A stretch of DNA of 64,000 nt. Source: Tersicoccus sp. Bi-70. Its GTDB lineage: Bacteria; Actinomycetota; Actinomycetes; Actinomycetales; Micrococcaceae. The DNA lies in assembly GCF_001968825.1 (NCBI RefSeq), contig NZ_MIEU01000010.1, positions 310,001 through 374,000 of the forward strand. The letters are read 5' to 3'. This document shows, one piece after another, positions 1 to 9,026 of this stretch (the first letter of the stretch is position 1; each line of letters opens with the position of its first letter). The notes under the pieces are model-generated. The model searched no databases. It had not been told where the DNA came from and was given only the letters and a program-made list of their open reading frames with translations. The translations under genes and the position numbers were made by a program.

Positions 1-562
1 CGAGTCCGTCGCCATCCAGCGCCGCCTGGACGCCCGCGTCGCGGCCGGCGAGGCGCTCACGCCCATCGAGGAGCAGACCCGCCGGCATGCGGCCCTCGTG
101 CAGCACGCGGTGCTCCTGGACCGGATCTTCCGCTTCGCCATCACCGGCTCGCGGGTGCGCAACTACGACGGGCTCGGCGGCCAGCTGCTCTTCGCCTGGC
201 TGCACCGCCGGCACGTGCTGGAGTGGTGCGACGTCGAGCTGAGCATCGACGAGAGCCGGGTCGCCGACGCGGTGGTCGAGCTCGGGGATGCCATCGACGC
301 GCTGTACTGGGAGTCGATCGACCGGCCGAAGACCGTGCACTGGTTGAAGGCCTACGAGCTGGTGGCGTCGGTGGTCACCCCCAACCCCGCCTCGGTGTGG
401 GCGACCGGGCTGCCCCGCGAGGTGCTGGCCGGCCCGCCGCGCGGCTACACGGATCTGGTGATGGACGACGAGTTCCCGCTCTCGATGTTCTTCGAGGCCC
501 TGGAGCGGAAGATGCGGACCGTGATCGCGTCGACCGCCGGGATCCGCGGTTCGGCGGCCTGA
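1..562 (+). CDS. C-terminal part of a DUF6421-like protein (5' end outside window)
   Basis: The reading frame is open from base 2 to the TGA at 560-562, giving about 186 residues of a longer protein whose start lies upstream. The product is soluble, rich in Trp, Tyr and acidic residues, with no membrane segment or motif I can tie to a reaction. It resembles the C-terminus of the actinobacterial DUF6421 family, which I recall next to short-chain dehydrogenases in related genomes; an SDR does follow here after about 110 bases. Function is unknown. The family assignment is from memory and tentative, but the coding call is firm because codon bias is strong through the whole frame. Confidence 0.7.
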   Translation, partial: ESVAIQRRLDARVAAGEALTPIEEQTRRHAALVQHAVLLDRIFRFAITGSRVRNYDGLGGQLLFAWLHRRHVLEWCDVELSIDESRVADAVVELGDAIDALYWESIDRPKTVHWLKAYELVASVVTPNPASVWATGLPREVLAGPPRGYTDLVMDDEFPLSMFFEALERKMRTVIASTAGIRGSAA

Positions 563-674
563 GGAACGACAGTCTGAGGAACGACGGTCTGACGCACGTC
601 CTGAGGTGATCCGGCGTCCGCCGACCGTGCGAGACGGACCGCGCGGGGCAGTCCGCATGGGAGAGGATGGAACG

Positions 675-1424
675 ATGAGCGACCGGGCCGACGCGACCGA
701 CGAGGGCACGCCCGACGAGGGCGCGACCGACGACACCGGTACGCCCGGGGTGGCCGGCCGGACCGTCCTGATCGCGGGGGTGACCAGTGCGTCCGGTCGC
801 GCCGCGACGCTCGCCCTGATCGCGGCCGGAGCCGTCGTCGTCGCCGCCGGGCGCGACGCGGAGAAGCTCTCGCCGCTCGCCGCGCTCGGGGCGCGCACCG
901 AGACGGTCGACCTGACCTCCGAGAGCGAGGTGACCGCTCTCGCCGATCGGCTGCACGACGACGGGGTGCGGATCCACGGCCTGCTCCACCTCGTCGGCGG
1001 CTGGCGCGGCGGCGGGGGGCTCGCCGGTCAGTCGGAGGCGGACTACCGCGCCCTGGAACACTCTTTCACCGCGCTGCGGCACGTCAGCCGCGCGTTCGAC
1101 GGCGACCTGCGGGCCTCGACCGCCGGCCGGCTCGCCATCGTCTCCTCGAGCGCCGTCGCCCGACCGCTCGCCGGGGGCGCCAACTACGCGGCGGTCAAGG
1201 CCGCGAGCGAGGCGTGGACGCGGGCGGTGGCCCAGGGGTACGCGAAGGCCGCACGTGACGCCGGTGAGCCCCTGCGAACGGCGGCCGTGATCATCCGCGT
1301 CACGGCGCTGGCCGGCCTGGAGGAGCGCCTCGCGGCCACCGTCGCCGGCCTCTGGGACGCCGACGCGCCCACTCTCAACGACACGACCCTCGACAACAGC
1401 ACGCTCGACCTCGGCACGTCCTGA
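675..1424 (+). CDS. SDR family NAD(P)-dependent oxidoreductase
   Basis: A 249-residue short-chain dehydrogenase. The nucleotide-binding turn GVTSASG is at residues 35-41, a Ser-rich catalytic strand (VSSSA) near 158, and the YxxxK pair (YAAVK) at Y171/K175. An acidic tail of about 27 residues precedes the Rossmann fold. The ATG at 675 was chosen because GGGAGAGGA lies just upstream. The C-terminal tail is Thr/Asp/Leu-rich with short repeats and is probably disordered. Substrate unknown. It lies between the DUF6421-like gene and an aldehyde dehydrogenase on the same strand, so co-expression is plausible. Confidence 0.85.
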   Translation: MSDRADATDEGTPDEGATDDTGTPGVAGRTVLIAGVTSASGRAATLALIAAGAVVVAAGRDAEKLSPLAALGARTETVDLTSESEVTALADRLHDDGVRIHGLLHLVGGWRGGGGLAGQSEADYRALEHSFTALRHVSRAFDGDLRASTAGRLAIVSSSAVARPLAGGANYAAVKAASEAWTRAVAQGYAKAARDAGEPLRTAAVIIRVTALAGLEERLAATVAGLWDADAPTLNDTTLDNSTLDLGTS

Positions 1425-1484
1425 CGCTCCCGCCGGCCGCCACCCCCCTCATCCCGACCGCATCCGTCCCCAGGAGGAACCACC

Positions 1485-2900
1485 ATGACGTCCCAGGTCC
1501 AGACCGGCCGATCCGACTCCACCCGGCTCGCCTACCGTTCGATCAATCCCGCCACGGGCGAGGTCCTCGCCGAGTTCCCGACCGCCTCCGACGAGGACGT
1601 CCGCAACGCGCTGACCGCCGCCGACGAGGCCTTCACCGCGTGGCGGCGCCGGACGATCGAGGAGCGCGCGGCCGTCGTCGCCCGCGCCGGGCAGCTGTTC
1701 GCGGAGCGGGCCGACGAGCTCGCGGCGATCATCACCGAGGAGATGGGCAAGCCGCTCTCGGAGGCCCGCGACGAGGTCGCCTTCTGTGCCGAGATCTTCG
1801 CCTACTTCGCGGAGCACGGCCCCGGCCTGGCCGCGGACCAGGAGATCACCGCGTCGGGCGGCGGCCGGGCCGTCATCCAGCGGCGTCCCGTCGGCGTGCT
1901 GCTGGGCATCATGCCGTGGAACTACCCGTACTACCAGGTGGCCCGGTTCGTCGCACCGAACCTGGTCACCGGCAACACCATCGTGCTCAAGCACGCCGAG
2001 AGCTGCCCGCGCTCCGCCCTGGCCCTGCAGCAGCTGCTGGACGACGCCGGGGTGCCCGCCGGGGCCTACGTCAACGTCTTCGCCTCCCACGAGGCGGTCG
2101 CGCAGATCATCGCCGACCCGCGCGTGCAGGGCGTCTCCCTGACCGGCTCGGAGCGCGCCGGGGCGATCGTCGCCGAGATCGCCGGCCGGAACCTGAAGAA
2201 GGTCGTCCTGGAGCTCGGCGGATCGGACCCCTACATCGTGCTCGACTCCGACGATGTCGCCGCGTCTGCCCGGGCCGCCTTCGCCACCCGGATGGGCAAC
2301 ACCGGTCAGGCGTGCAACTCGAACAAGCGGATGATCGTCACCGCCGACATCCATGACGACTTCGTCGCCGAGCTGACCCGGCAGGCGCAGGCGCTCACGC
2401 CCGGGAACCCGGCCGAGGACGCCCCGGACACGTACGCGCCGCTGTCCTCGCGTGCCGCGGCGGAGACGCTGGCCGCCCAGATCAAGGACGCGGTCGACGC
2501 CGGCGCCACCCTGCACGCCGGCGGAACCCTGGGCGACGGGCCCGGCGCGTACCTGGCCCCCGCCGTCCTCACCGGGGTCACCCCCGAGATGGCCGCGTAC
2601 CGGGAGGAACTCTTCGGCCCCGTCGCCGTCGTCTACCGCGTGGAGAACGACGACGAGGCGCTCGCCCTGGCCAACGACACCCCGTACGGGCTGGGCGGCG
2701 CCGTGTTCAGCACCGACACGGCGCGGGCCCGCCGGGTGGCCGAGGAGCTCGACTCGGGCATGGCCAACGTCAATGCCGCCGAGGCGGAGGGCGCGGGCAT
2801 GCCGTTCGGCGGGGTCAAGCGCTCCGGCTACGGCCGGGAACTCGGCCCGCTCGGCATGGACGAGTTCGTCAACAAGCGCCTGCTCTACGTCCAGGACTGA
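1485..2900 (+). CDS. aldehyde dehydrogenase, succinate-semialdehyde dehydrogenase type
   Basis: A 471-residue NAD(P)-dependent aldehyde dehydrogenase. The general-base glutamate is in LELGGSDP (E243) and the catalytic cysteine in GQACNSNK (C277); the PWNYP motif of the cofactor-binding domain is near residue 143. Sequence style and length match the succinate-semialdehyde dehydrogenase (Sad/GabD2-like) branch, which oxidises succinate semialdehyde to succinate in GABA breakdown. The exact substrate is inferred. A strong AGGAGG precedes the ATG. A 13-bp stem follows the stop, so the transcript probably ends before the importer operon. Confidence 0.88.
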   Translation: MTSQVQTGRSDSTRLAYRSINPATGEVLAEFPTASDEDVRNALTAADEAFTAWRRRTIEERAAVVARAGQLFAERADELAAIITEEMGKPLSEARDEVAFCAEIFAYFAEHGPGLAADQEITASGGGRAVIQRRPVGVLLGIMPWNYPYYQVARFVAPNLVTGNTIVLKHAESCPRSALALQQLLDDAGVPAGAYVNVFASHEAVAQIIADPRVQGVSLTGSERAGAIVAEIAGRNLKKVVLELGGSDPYIVLDSDDVAASARAAFATRMGNTGQACNSNKRMIVTADIHDDFVAELTRQAQALTPGNPAEDAPDTYAPLSSRAAAETLAAQIKDAVDAGATLHAGGTLGDGPGAYLAPAVLTGVTPEMAAYREELFGPVAVVYRVENDDEALALANDTPYGLGGAVFSTDTARARRVAEELDSGMANVNAAEAEGAGMPFGGVKRSGYGRELGPLGMDEFVNKRLLYVQD

Positions 2901-2925
2901 CGCTGTCCGCAGCCGCTCCGATCAC

Positions 2926-2970
2926 CGCAGGTCAGCGGCTAGCATGACGCCGGAGGGCCGCTGACCTGCG
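2926..2970 (+). terminator. 13-bp inverted repeat, probable terminator after the aldehyde dehydrogenase
   Basis: CGCAGGTCAGCGG at 2926-2938 is perfectly complementary to 2958-2970, with a 19-base loop. There is no U-tract, as is common in actinobacteria. Its position between the aldehyde dehydrogenase stop and the importer promoter region (TACGCT at 3001-3006) suggests termination. An operator is the alternative. Confidence 0.55.
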
Positions 2971-3056
2971 ATGGTGTCTCGATTTCCGGCACCACCGGGC
3001 TACGCTTGGTCGAAACTTCGCACCACCCCCAGTCACCCGAGGGAAGGGCAGCGGCG

Positions 3057-4208
3057 ATGACCACTGCGGTCGGCGAACCCATGATCCGGTTCCGTGAGGT
3101 CACCAAGACGTACGGCGGTGGCCAGCGGGCCGTGGACGATCTGACGATGGACATCGACCGGGGGCGGATCACCGTCTTCGTCGGGCCGTCGGGCTGCGGC
3201 AAGACCACGTCGCTGCGCATGATCAACCGGATGGTCGAGCAGACCAGCGGCACCATCACCGTGGACGGGCGCGACGTCGCCTCCGAGCCGGCCGCGCAGC
3301 TGCGCCGCTCGATGGGCTACGTGATGCAGTCCGCCGGGCTGATGCCCCACCGCACGGTGCTCGACAACATCGCCACGGTGCCGCGCCTGAACGGCGTGGA
3401 CCGGCGCGCCGCCCGGTCCCGCGCGTCGGAGCTGCTCGAGACGGTCGGCCTGGACCCGGCGCTCGCGAAGCGGTACCCGGCCCAGCTCTCGGGTGGTCAG
3501 CAGCAGCGCGTCGGCGTCGCCCGCGCGCTCGCCGCGGACCCGCCGGTGCTGCTGATGGACGAGCCGTTCAGCGCCGTCGACCCGGTGGTGCGCGACGAGC
3601 TGCAGGCGGAGCTGCTGCGGCTGCAGCGCGAACTGGCCAAGACGATCGTCTTCGTCACCCACGACATCGACGAGGCCACGATCCTCGGGGACAAGGTCGC
3701 CGTCTTCGCCGTCGGCGGCAAGCTCGCCCAGTACGCCACCCCGGAGGAGATCCTGCGGGCCCCCGCGAACGATTTCGTCGCCTCCTTCGTCGGTCGCGAC
3801 CGCGGCTTCCGGCACCTCTCCTTCACCGAGCCGTCGGGCCTGACCATCCACCCGGTCGACCCGACCGTGCTCTCGGCGGCCACCGGCGACGTCGCCCCCG
3901 GGTGGCGTCTGGTGGTCGACGACGCCGGCCGCCCGGCCGGGTGGCTCGGCCCGGACCAGCGCCCCGCCGGTGACCGGTTCACGTCCGCGGACCTGATCCC
4001 CGGCGGCTCCCTGTACCGGAAGGGGAACTCGCTTCGCAGCGCCCTGGACGCGTCGCTCAGCTCCCCCTCGGGCATCGGCGTGGCCGTCGACGACGCGGGG
4101 GTCGTGCGCGGCATCCTGCGCCCCGCCGAGGTGGTCGAGGTGATCGAACGCGACCGGGCCGGTCTGCAGGCGCGGGTTGCGTCCGGAGAGTCGGCGGTCC
4201 GAGGATGA
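3057..4208 (+). CDS. opuCA: osmoprotectant (betaine/choline-type) ABC transporter ATP-binding protein
   Basis: A 383-residue ATPase that powers uptake of compatible solutes such as glycine betaine, carnitine or choline. Walker A GPSGCGKTT is near residues 42-50, the signature LSGGQQQRV near 144 and Walker B VLLMDEP near 164, followed by an H-loop (VTHD). The C-terminal 120 residues are CBS-like, as in OpuCA/OpuAA, where such domains sense ionic strength. The ATG at 3057 is preceded by GAGGGAAGGG; an in-frame TTG at 3006 overlaps the presumed -10 and was rejected. It overlaps the next gene by four bases and heads a four-gene operon. Confidence 0.9.
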   Translation: MTTAVGEPMIRFREVTKTYGGGQRAVDDLTMDIDRGRITVFVGPSGCGKTTSLRMINRMVEQTSGTITVDGRDVASEPAAQLRRSMGYVMQSAGLMPHRTVLDNIATVPRLNGVDRRAARSRASELLETVGLDPALAKRYPAQLSGGQQQRVGVARALAADPPVLLMDEPFSAVDPVVRDELQAELLRLQRELAKTIVFVTHDIDEATILGDKVAVFAVGGKLAQYATPEEILRAPANDFVASFVGRDRGFRHLSFTEPSGLTIHPVDPTVLSAATGDVAPGWRLVVDDAGRPAGWLGPDQRPAGDRFTSADLIPGGSLYRKGNSLRSALDASLSSPSGIGVAVDDAGVVRGILRPAEVVEVIERDRAGLQARVASGESAVRG

Positions 4209-4855
4209 CCTGGGTCGCGGAGAACGCGCCCTACATCGCGCAGCTGACCGGCATCCACCTGGTGCAGTCGATCCTGCCGCTGGTGTTCGGGCTGATCATC
4301 TCGATCCCCATCGCGCAGCTGGCGAGGTTGAGCCGGCCGGTGTCGACCGTCATCCTCGGGGCCAGCTCGATCCTCTACACGATCCCCTCGCTGGCGCTGT
4401 TCATCATGCTGCCGGTCATCCTGGGCACCGGGGTCCTCGACCTGGCCAACGTCATCGTCGCCCTGACCATCTACGCGGTGGCACTGCTCGTGCGGTCCTG
4501 CGTCGACGCGTTCGGTTCGGTGGACGACACGGTGCGGCAGGCCGCCGTCGCGGTCGGTTACACGCCGGTGCGGCGCTTCTTCACCGTCGACCTGCCGCTG
4601 TCCATCCCGGTGCTGATCGCCGGGCTGCGGGTCGTGTCGGTCAGCAACATCTCGCTCGTCAGCGTGGGGGCGGTGATCGGCATCCCGAGCCTGGGGCTGC
4701 TGTTCACCGACGGCCTGCAGCGCGACTTCATGACCCCGCTGATCACCGGCATCGTCATCACGCTGCTGCTGGCGCTGGTGATGGACGCGATCCTCGTGCT
4801 GATCGAACGGGCCCTGACGCCCTGGACCCGAGCCCGGAAGGCGGTGCGCCCGTGA
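4205..4855 (+). CDS. osmoprotectant ABC transporter permease (OpuCB-like)
   Basis: A 216-residue integral membrane permease with about five hydrophobic helices and a BPD_transp_1-type loop around residues 115-135 (DDTVRQAAVAVGYTP), which contacts the ATPase. Its start overlaps the ATPase stop (ATGA), and its end overlaps the GTG of the second permease, so the three are translationally coupled. Two different permeases plus a separate binding protein is the OpuC/OpuB (ProW/YehW-like) layout, rather than the OpuA layout with a fused binding domain. Confidence 0.88.
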   Translation: MTWVAENAPYIAQLTGIHLVQSILPLVFGLIISIPIAQLARLSRPVSTVILGASSILYTIPSLALFIMLPVILGTGVLDLANVIVALTIYAVALLVRSCVDAFGSVDDTVRQAAVAVGYTPVRRFFTVDLPLSIPVLIAGLRVVSVSNISLVSVGAVIGIPSLGLLFTDGLQRDFMTPLITGIVITLLLALVMDAILVLIERALTPWTRARKAVRP

Positions 4856-5583
4856 CCACCTACACGTCCACGAGCATCATCGGGCAGACGTGGGAGTTCC
4901 TCACGGACCCGATGAACTGGACGGCCATGAACACGGCCATCCCGCACCGGATCGTCGAGCACCTCGGCTACTCGGCGCTGACCCTGGTGATCGCGGCGGT
5001 GATCGCGGTCCCGCTGGGGCTGTACGTGGGGCACACCGGGCGCGGCCGCCAGGTCGTCGTCGGCATCGCCGGCGCCCTGCGCGCGCTGCCGACCCTGGGG
5101 CTGCTGATCCTGTTCGTCCTCGTCCTCAGCGGGGACCTGCTGCCCCCCATCCTCGCGCTGGTCATCCTCACCATCCCGCCGCTGCTCGCCGGCACCTACA
5201 GCGGCATCGCCGCCGTCGGTGCGGAGACGAAGGACGCGGCCCGGGCGGTGGGCATGACGGAACTGCAGATCCTCTTCACCGTGGAGGTGCCCAACGCCCT
5301 GCCCGTCATCATCGGCGGCTTCCGCGCGGCGATCCTGCAGATCATCGCGACCGTCGCGGTGCTCGCCTACATCAACCTCGGCGGGCTCGGCCGGTTCCTG
5401 ATCGACGGCCTCGCCGTCCAGGACTACCCGCGGATGCTCGGCGGGTCCGTGCTCATCGCGGTCCTCGCCATCGCCGTCGACCTGGTGCTCGCGCTGCTCT
5501 CCCGCCTCGTCGTCTCCCCGGGCCTGCGGGCCGTTCCGGCCGTGCGACGCCGGCGGACGCGGCAGGAGCCGGCCGCCGCCTGA
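4852..5583 (+). CDS. osmoprotectant ABC transporter permease (OpuCD-like)
   Basis: A 243-residue membrane permease, the second of the importer. The GTG at 4852 overlaps the preceding stop and sits at the expected distance from the family N-terminus. It has about six hydrophobic segments and the ATPase-coupling loop ETKDAARAVGMTELQ in the middle. The C-terminus is a short Arg/Ala-rich cytoplasmic tail. It forms a heterodimer with the upstream permease in the OpuC model. Confidence 0.88.
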   Translation: MTTYTSTSIIGQTWEFLTDPMNWTAMNTAIPHRIVEHLGYSALTLVIAAVIAVPLGLYVGHTGRGRQVVVGIAGALRALPTLGLLILFVLVLSGDLLPPILALVILTIPPLLAGTYSGIAAVGAETKDAARAVGMTELQILFTVEVPNALPVIIGGFRAAILQIIATVAVLAYINLGGLGRFLIDGLAVQDYPRMLGGSVLIAVLAIAVDLVLALLSRLVVSPGLRAVPAVRRRRTRQEPAAA

Positions 5584-5677
5584 CCGTGCGACACTTCACC
5601 CAGACACGGGCGGCGCCGTCGTCCCGTTCCACCCGAGCCCGCCGCCGACCGGTACGGGCGCACCACGAGGAGAAACC

Positions 5678-6637
5678 ATGAAAGCCCTGTTCACCAGGGG
5701 GCGCGTCGCCCGCATCGCGGCGGCCACGGGGGCGCTGTCCCTGACCCTCACCGTCGCCGCCTGTGGCGCCGGGTCCGGTTCCAACCCGCTGCAGAACGGC
5801 GGCAGCTCGGCCTCGGCCGCGCCCGCCGACACCGTCGTGATCGGCTCCGCCAACTTCCCGGAGAGCCAGATCGTCGCCGAGATCTACGCCGGCGCCATCA
5901 ACGGGGCCGGGGCGAAGGCCTCGACGAAGCCGAACATCGGCTCCCGCGAGGTCTACATCAAGGCGCTCACCGAGGGCTCCATCGACGTCGTCCCGGACTA
6001 CTCGGGCAACCTGCTCACGTACTTCGACAAGTCCGCGACCCAGGTCAGCGCCGACGACATCGCCAAGGCCCTGCCCGGCAAGCTGCCGAGCGGGCTGAAG
6101 GCGCTGAACGCGTCGAAGGCCGAGGACAAGGACGCCATGGTCGTCACGAAGGCGACCGCGGAGAAGTACAGCCTCAAGAGCATCGAGGACATGGGCAAGG
6201 TCTGCGACCAGCTGACCATCGGCGGGCCGCCGGAGTTCCAGGAGCGCGCCTACGGCCTGCCCGGCCTGAAGTCCAAGTACAACTGCACGCCGAAGGCCTT
6301 CGAGCCCTACAGCGACGGTGGTGGCCCGGTCACGCAGAAGGCGCTGCTGGAGGACAAGGTCCAGGTGGCCGACATCTTCACGACCACCCCGGCGATCAAG
6401 GACAACGACCTGGTGGTGCTGGAGGACCCGAAGAACAACTTCATCGCCCAGCAGGTGCTGCCGGTGATCAAGGACGGCAAGCTCTCCAGCCAGGCCACCG
6501 ACGCGCTGAACAAGGTGTCGGCCCAGCTGACCACCGACGACCTGATCAACCTCAACCGGATGGTCTCGGGCGACGCGAAGACGAGCCCGAAGGACGCCGC
6601 CGCGCAGTGGCTCAAGCAGAAGGGCATCACCCAGTAG
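5678..6637 (+). CDS. osmoprotectant ABC transporter substrate-binding lipoprotein (OpuCC-like)
   Basis: A 319-residue extracellular lipoprotein that captures the compatible solute and delivers it to the permeases. The signal peptide ends in the lipobox VAAC (C27), followed by a Gly/Ser-rich linker. The mature fold begins with VVIGSANFPESQIVAEIY, typical of the OpuAC/ProX-like binding-protein family, where this region contributes to the ligand pocket. GAGGAGAAACC precedes the ATG. It is the last gene of the operon, about 95 bases after the permease and directly before a strong terminator. Confidence 0.9.
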   Translation: MKALFTRGRVARIAAATGALSLTLTVAACGAGSGSNPLQNGGSSASAAPADTVVIGSANFPESQIVAEIYAGAINGAGAKASTKPNIGSREVYIKALTEGSIDVVPDYSGNLLTYFDKSATQVSADDIAKALPGKLPSGLKALNASKAEDKDAMVVTKATAEKYSLKSIEDMGKVCDQLTIGGPPEFQERAYGLPGLKSKYNCTPKAFEPYSDGGGPVTQKALLEDKVQVADIFTTTPAIKDNDLVVLEDPKNNFIAQQVLPVIKDGKLSSQATDALNKVSAQLTTDDLINLNRMVSGDAKTSPKDAAAQWLKQKGITQ

Positions 6638-6665
6638 AGAATCACCCCTGAGGGCTGTTTCTGCT

Positions 6666-6727
6666 GAGAACGCCCGGGTCCGATCCGCGACAGGTGCCAC
6701 CGACCGCGGATTGGCCCGGGCGTTCTC
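6666..6727 (+). terminator. long hairpin terminator closing the osmoprotectant operon
   Basis: The outer arms GAGAACGCCCGGG (6666-6678) and CCCGGGCGTTCTC (6715-6727) pair perfectly over 13 bp. An inner stem of about ten pairs with one G-U extends it, around a 15-base loop. It starts 29 bases after the lipoprotein stop. Confidence 0.85.
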
Positions 6728-6784
6728 GCGTCCACGGCACGGCAACGCCGTCGTCGCGGCGGGGCTGCGTGGCAGGGTGAACGC

Positions 6785-8005
6785 ATGCGCACCTTCACCC
6801 AGTCCAGCAAGCTCGCCGATGTCCGGTACGACGTCCGCGGACCGATCCTGACCGAGGCCCAGCGACTGGAGGCGGAGGGACACCGGATCCTCAAGCTGAA
6901 CATCGGCAACCCTGCGCCGTTCGGGTTCGAGGCGCCCGACGCGATCCTCGTCGACATGATCCGCAACCTGCCCACCGCGCAGGGCTACAGCGACTCCCGC
7001 GGCATCTTCTCCGCCCGCACCGCCGTCTCGCAGTACTACCAGTCGCACGGGATCATGGACATCGGCGTCGACGACGTGTTCATCGGCAACGGCGTCTCCG
7101 AGATGATCACCATGGTGCTGCAGGCGATGGTGAACAACGGCGACGAGATCCTCGTCCCCGCCCCGGACTACCCGCTGTGGACCGGCGCGGTCTCCCTCTC
7201 CGGCGGCACCCCCGTGCACTACGTGTGCGACGAGGAGAACGACTGGAACCCGGATCTGGAGCACATCCGCTCCTTGATCACCGACCGCACCAAGGCGCTC
7301 GTGCTGATCAACCCGAACAACCCGACCGGCGCCGTCTACTCGCGGGAGATCGTCGAGGGCATCGCGCAGATCGCCCGCGAGCACGACCTGATCCTGCTCT
7401 CCGACGAGATCTACGAGAAGATCCTCTTCGACGGCTCGGTGCACCACCACACGGCGACGTTCGCGGGCGACGACGTGCTGACCTTCACCTTCTCCGGCCT
7501 GTCCAAGGCGTACCGGGTGTGCGGGTTCCGCAGCGGCTGGGTCGCCGTCTCCGGGCCCAAGCGCCGCGCGGAGAACCTGCTCGAGGGGCTCACCCTGCTG
7601 GCCAACATGCGCATGTGCGCCAACGTGCCCGCGCAGCACGCCATCCAGACCGCGCTCGGCGGCTACCAGTCGATCACCGACCTGATCCTGCCCGGCGGCC
7701 GGCTCAAGGAGCAGCGGGACCTGGCCTTCCGGATGCTCAACGACATGCCGGGCGTGAGCTGCCGGCAGGCCAAGGGGGCGCTGTACCTGTTCCCGCGGCT
7801 GGACCCGGAGGTGTACCGCATCGACGACGACGAGAAGTTCGTCATCGAGCTGCTGCGGGAGAAGAAGATCCTCGTCACCCACGGCACCGGCTTCAACTGG
7901 ATTGCCCCGGATCATTTCCGGCTCGTCACCCTGCCCGGCGTCGACATCCTCGAGGAGGCCCTCGGCCGGATCGGCGACTTCCTGGCCGACTGGCGCGAAC
8001 GCTGA
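6785..8005 (+). CDS. pyridoxal-phosphate aminotransferase, AlaA-like
   Basis: A 406-residue class I/II fold-type I aminotransferase. The PLP lysine is K241 in SGLSKAYR, the conserved NPNNPTG is near residue 177, and the substrate-binding arginine lies in HFRLVTLP near the C-terminus. The N-terminus (SSKLADVRYDVRGP) and overall length match AlaA, which makes alanine from pyruvate with glutamate as amino donor. The exact donor/acceptor pair is inferred from this resemblance. It is monocistronic, bounded by hairpins on both sides. Confidence 0.88.
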   Translation: MRTFTQSSKLADVRYDVRGPILTEAQRLEAEGHRILKLNIGNPAPFGFEAPDAILVDMIRNLPTAQGYSDSRGIFSARTAVSQYYQSHGIMDIGVDDVFIGNGVSEMITMVLQAMVNNGDEILVPAPDYPLWTGAVSLSGGTPVHYVCDEENDWNPDLEHIRSLITDRTKALVLINPNNPTGAVYSREIVEGIAQIAREHDLILLSDEIYEKILFDGSVHHHTATFAGDDVLTFTFSGLSKAYRVCGFRSGWVAVSGPKRRAENLLEGLTLLANMRMCANVPAQHAIQTALGGYQSITDLILPGGRLKEQRDLAFRMLNDMPGVSCRQAKGALYLFPRLDPEVYRIDDDEKFVIELLREKKILVTHGTGFNWIAPDHFRLVTLPGVDILEEALGRIGDFLADWRER

Positions 8006-8007
8006 CC

Positions 8008-8034
8008 GCGGCTCCCGGGTCTGCGCCGGGCCGC
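8008..8034 (+). terminator. GC-rich hairpin after the aminotransferase
   Basis: GCGGC-T-CCCGG pairs with CCGGG-CCGC around the loop GTCTGCG, with one bulged base. It lies just after the stop codon and directly before the presumed -10 TAGGCT (8039-8044) of the next gene. Confidence 0.5.
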
Positions 8035-8077
8035 TGACTAGGCTGGTCGCCAACCGGCGCGACGACGAAGGAGCACC

Positions 8078-9016
8078 ATGGCGAAGAAGAGCGCGAAGAA
8101 GAGCGACAAGAAGGCAGAGAAGAAGGCCGAGTCGAAGGCTGCCAGGAAGGCAGAGGACGGCGCGGCCCGGGTGAGCCTGCTGGGCGGGGACACCGCCGAC
8201 CTGCTGCGCGTGAAGCTCGGCTTCGACCTCGCCGCTCTGGACCCTCGGTCGACCCCCGGCTTCTCCGGCGACAAGGCCGCCGGGAAGGAGGAGCTGGACG
8301 CGGGGGTCCCCGAGCTCGCGAACCTGCAGGAGCGGTTGTTCGCCGCGTCGAAGGGCGGTGCCCCGGAGTCGGTGCTGCTCGTGCTGCAGGCCATGGACAC
8401 GGCCGGCAAGGGCGGCATCGTGCGGCATGTCGTCGGTGCCGTCGACCCGCAGGGCATCGCGTTGACGGCCTTCAAGGCGCCGACCGCCGAGGAGCTGCGC
8501 CACAGTTTCCTGTGGCGGGTGCGGCGGCAGCTGCCCACGCCCGGCAAGATCGGGGTGTTCGACCGCTCGCACTACGAGGACGTGCTCGTGCACCGGGTGC
8601 GCAAGCTGACCCCGCTGGAGACGATCGAGAAGCGCTACGACGAGATCAACGCGTTCGAGCGTCAGGTCTCCGCCGCGGGCACGCGGATCGTCAAGATCAT
8701 GCTCCACATCAGCCCGGAGGAGCAGAAGGCGCGGCTGGCCGAGCGGCTGGAGCGGCCGGACAAGCACTGGAAGTACCGTCCGGGCGACCTGGACGACCGG
8801 GCGCTGTGGCCCGACTTCCAGCAGGCCTACCAGATCGCCCTCGACCGCACGTCGACGGAACTGGCGCCCTGGTACGTGGTCCCGGCCGACCGGAAGTGGT
8901 ACGCCCGGCTCGCCGTGCAGCACCTGCTGCTGGAGACCCTGCGCGGCATCGACCCGCAGTGGCCGGCCGCGGAGTTCGACGTCGAGGCGGAGAAGGCGCG
9001 GCTCGCCGCCCTCTGA
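8078..9016 (+). CDS. polyphosphate kinase 2 family protein
   Basis: A 312-residue PPK2-family phosphotransferase that moves phosphate between polyphosphate and nucleotides. Walker A AMDTAGKGG is near residues 105-113 and the Walker B-like GVFDRSHYEDV near 159-169. Arginines in the lid (RLAERLERPDKHWKY) follow. The first 28 residues are almost only Lys, Ala, Ser, Glu and Asp, a basic tail resembling histone-like proteins and absent from typical PPK2 cores. AAGGAG lies seven bases before the ATG. Nucleotide preference (AMP, ADP or GDP) cannot be read from sequence. Confidence 0.88.
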   Translation: MAKKSAKKSDKKAEKKAESKAARKAEDGAARVSLLGGDTADLLRVKLGFDLAALDPRSTPGFSGDKAAGKEELDAGVPELANLQERLFAASKGGAPESVLLVLQAMDTAGKGGIVRHVVGAVDPQGIALTAFKAPTAEELRHSFLWRVRRQLPTPGKIGVFDRSHYEDVLVHRVRKLTPLETIEKRYDEINAFERQVSAAGTRIVKIMLHISPEEQKARLAERLERPDKHWKYRPGDLDDRALWPDFQQAYQIALDRTSTELAPWYVVPADRKWYARLAVQHLLLETLRGIDPQWPAAEFDVEAEKARLAAL

Positions 9017-9026
9017 CGGGCTCGGG

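Noticed and set aside
2926-2970. Riboswitch upstream of the osmoprotectant operon
   Set aside because: A single long stem without a conserved multi-helix core; it lies upstream of the probable -10 (3001-3006), so outside the mRNA leader.
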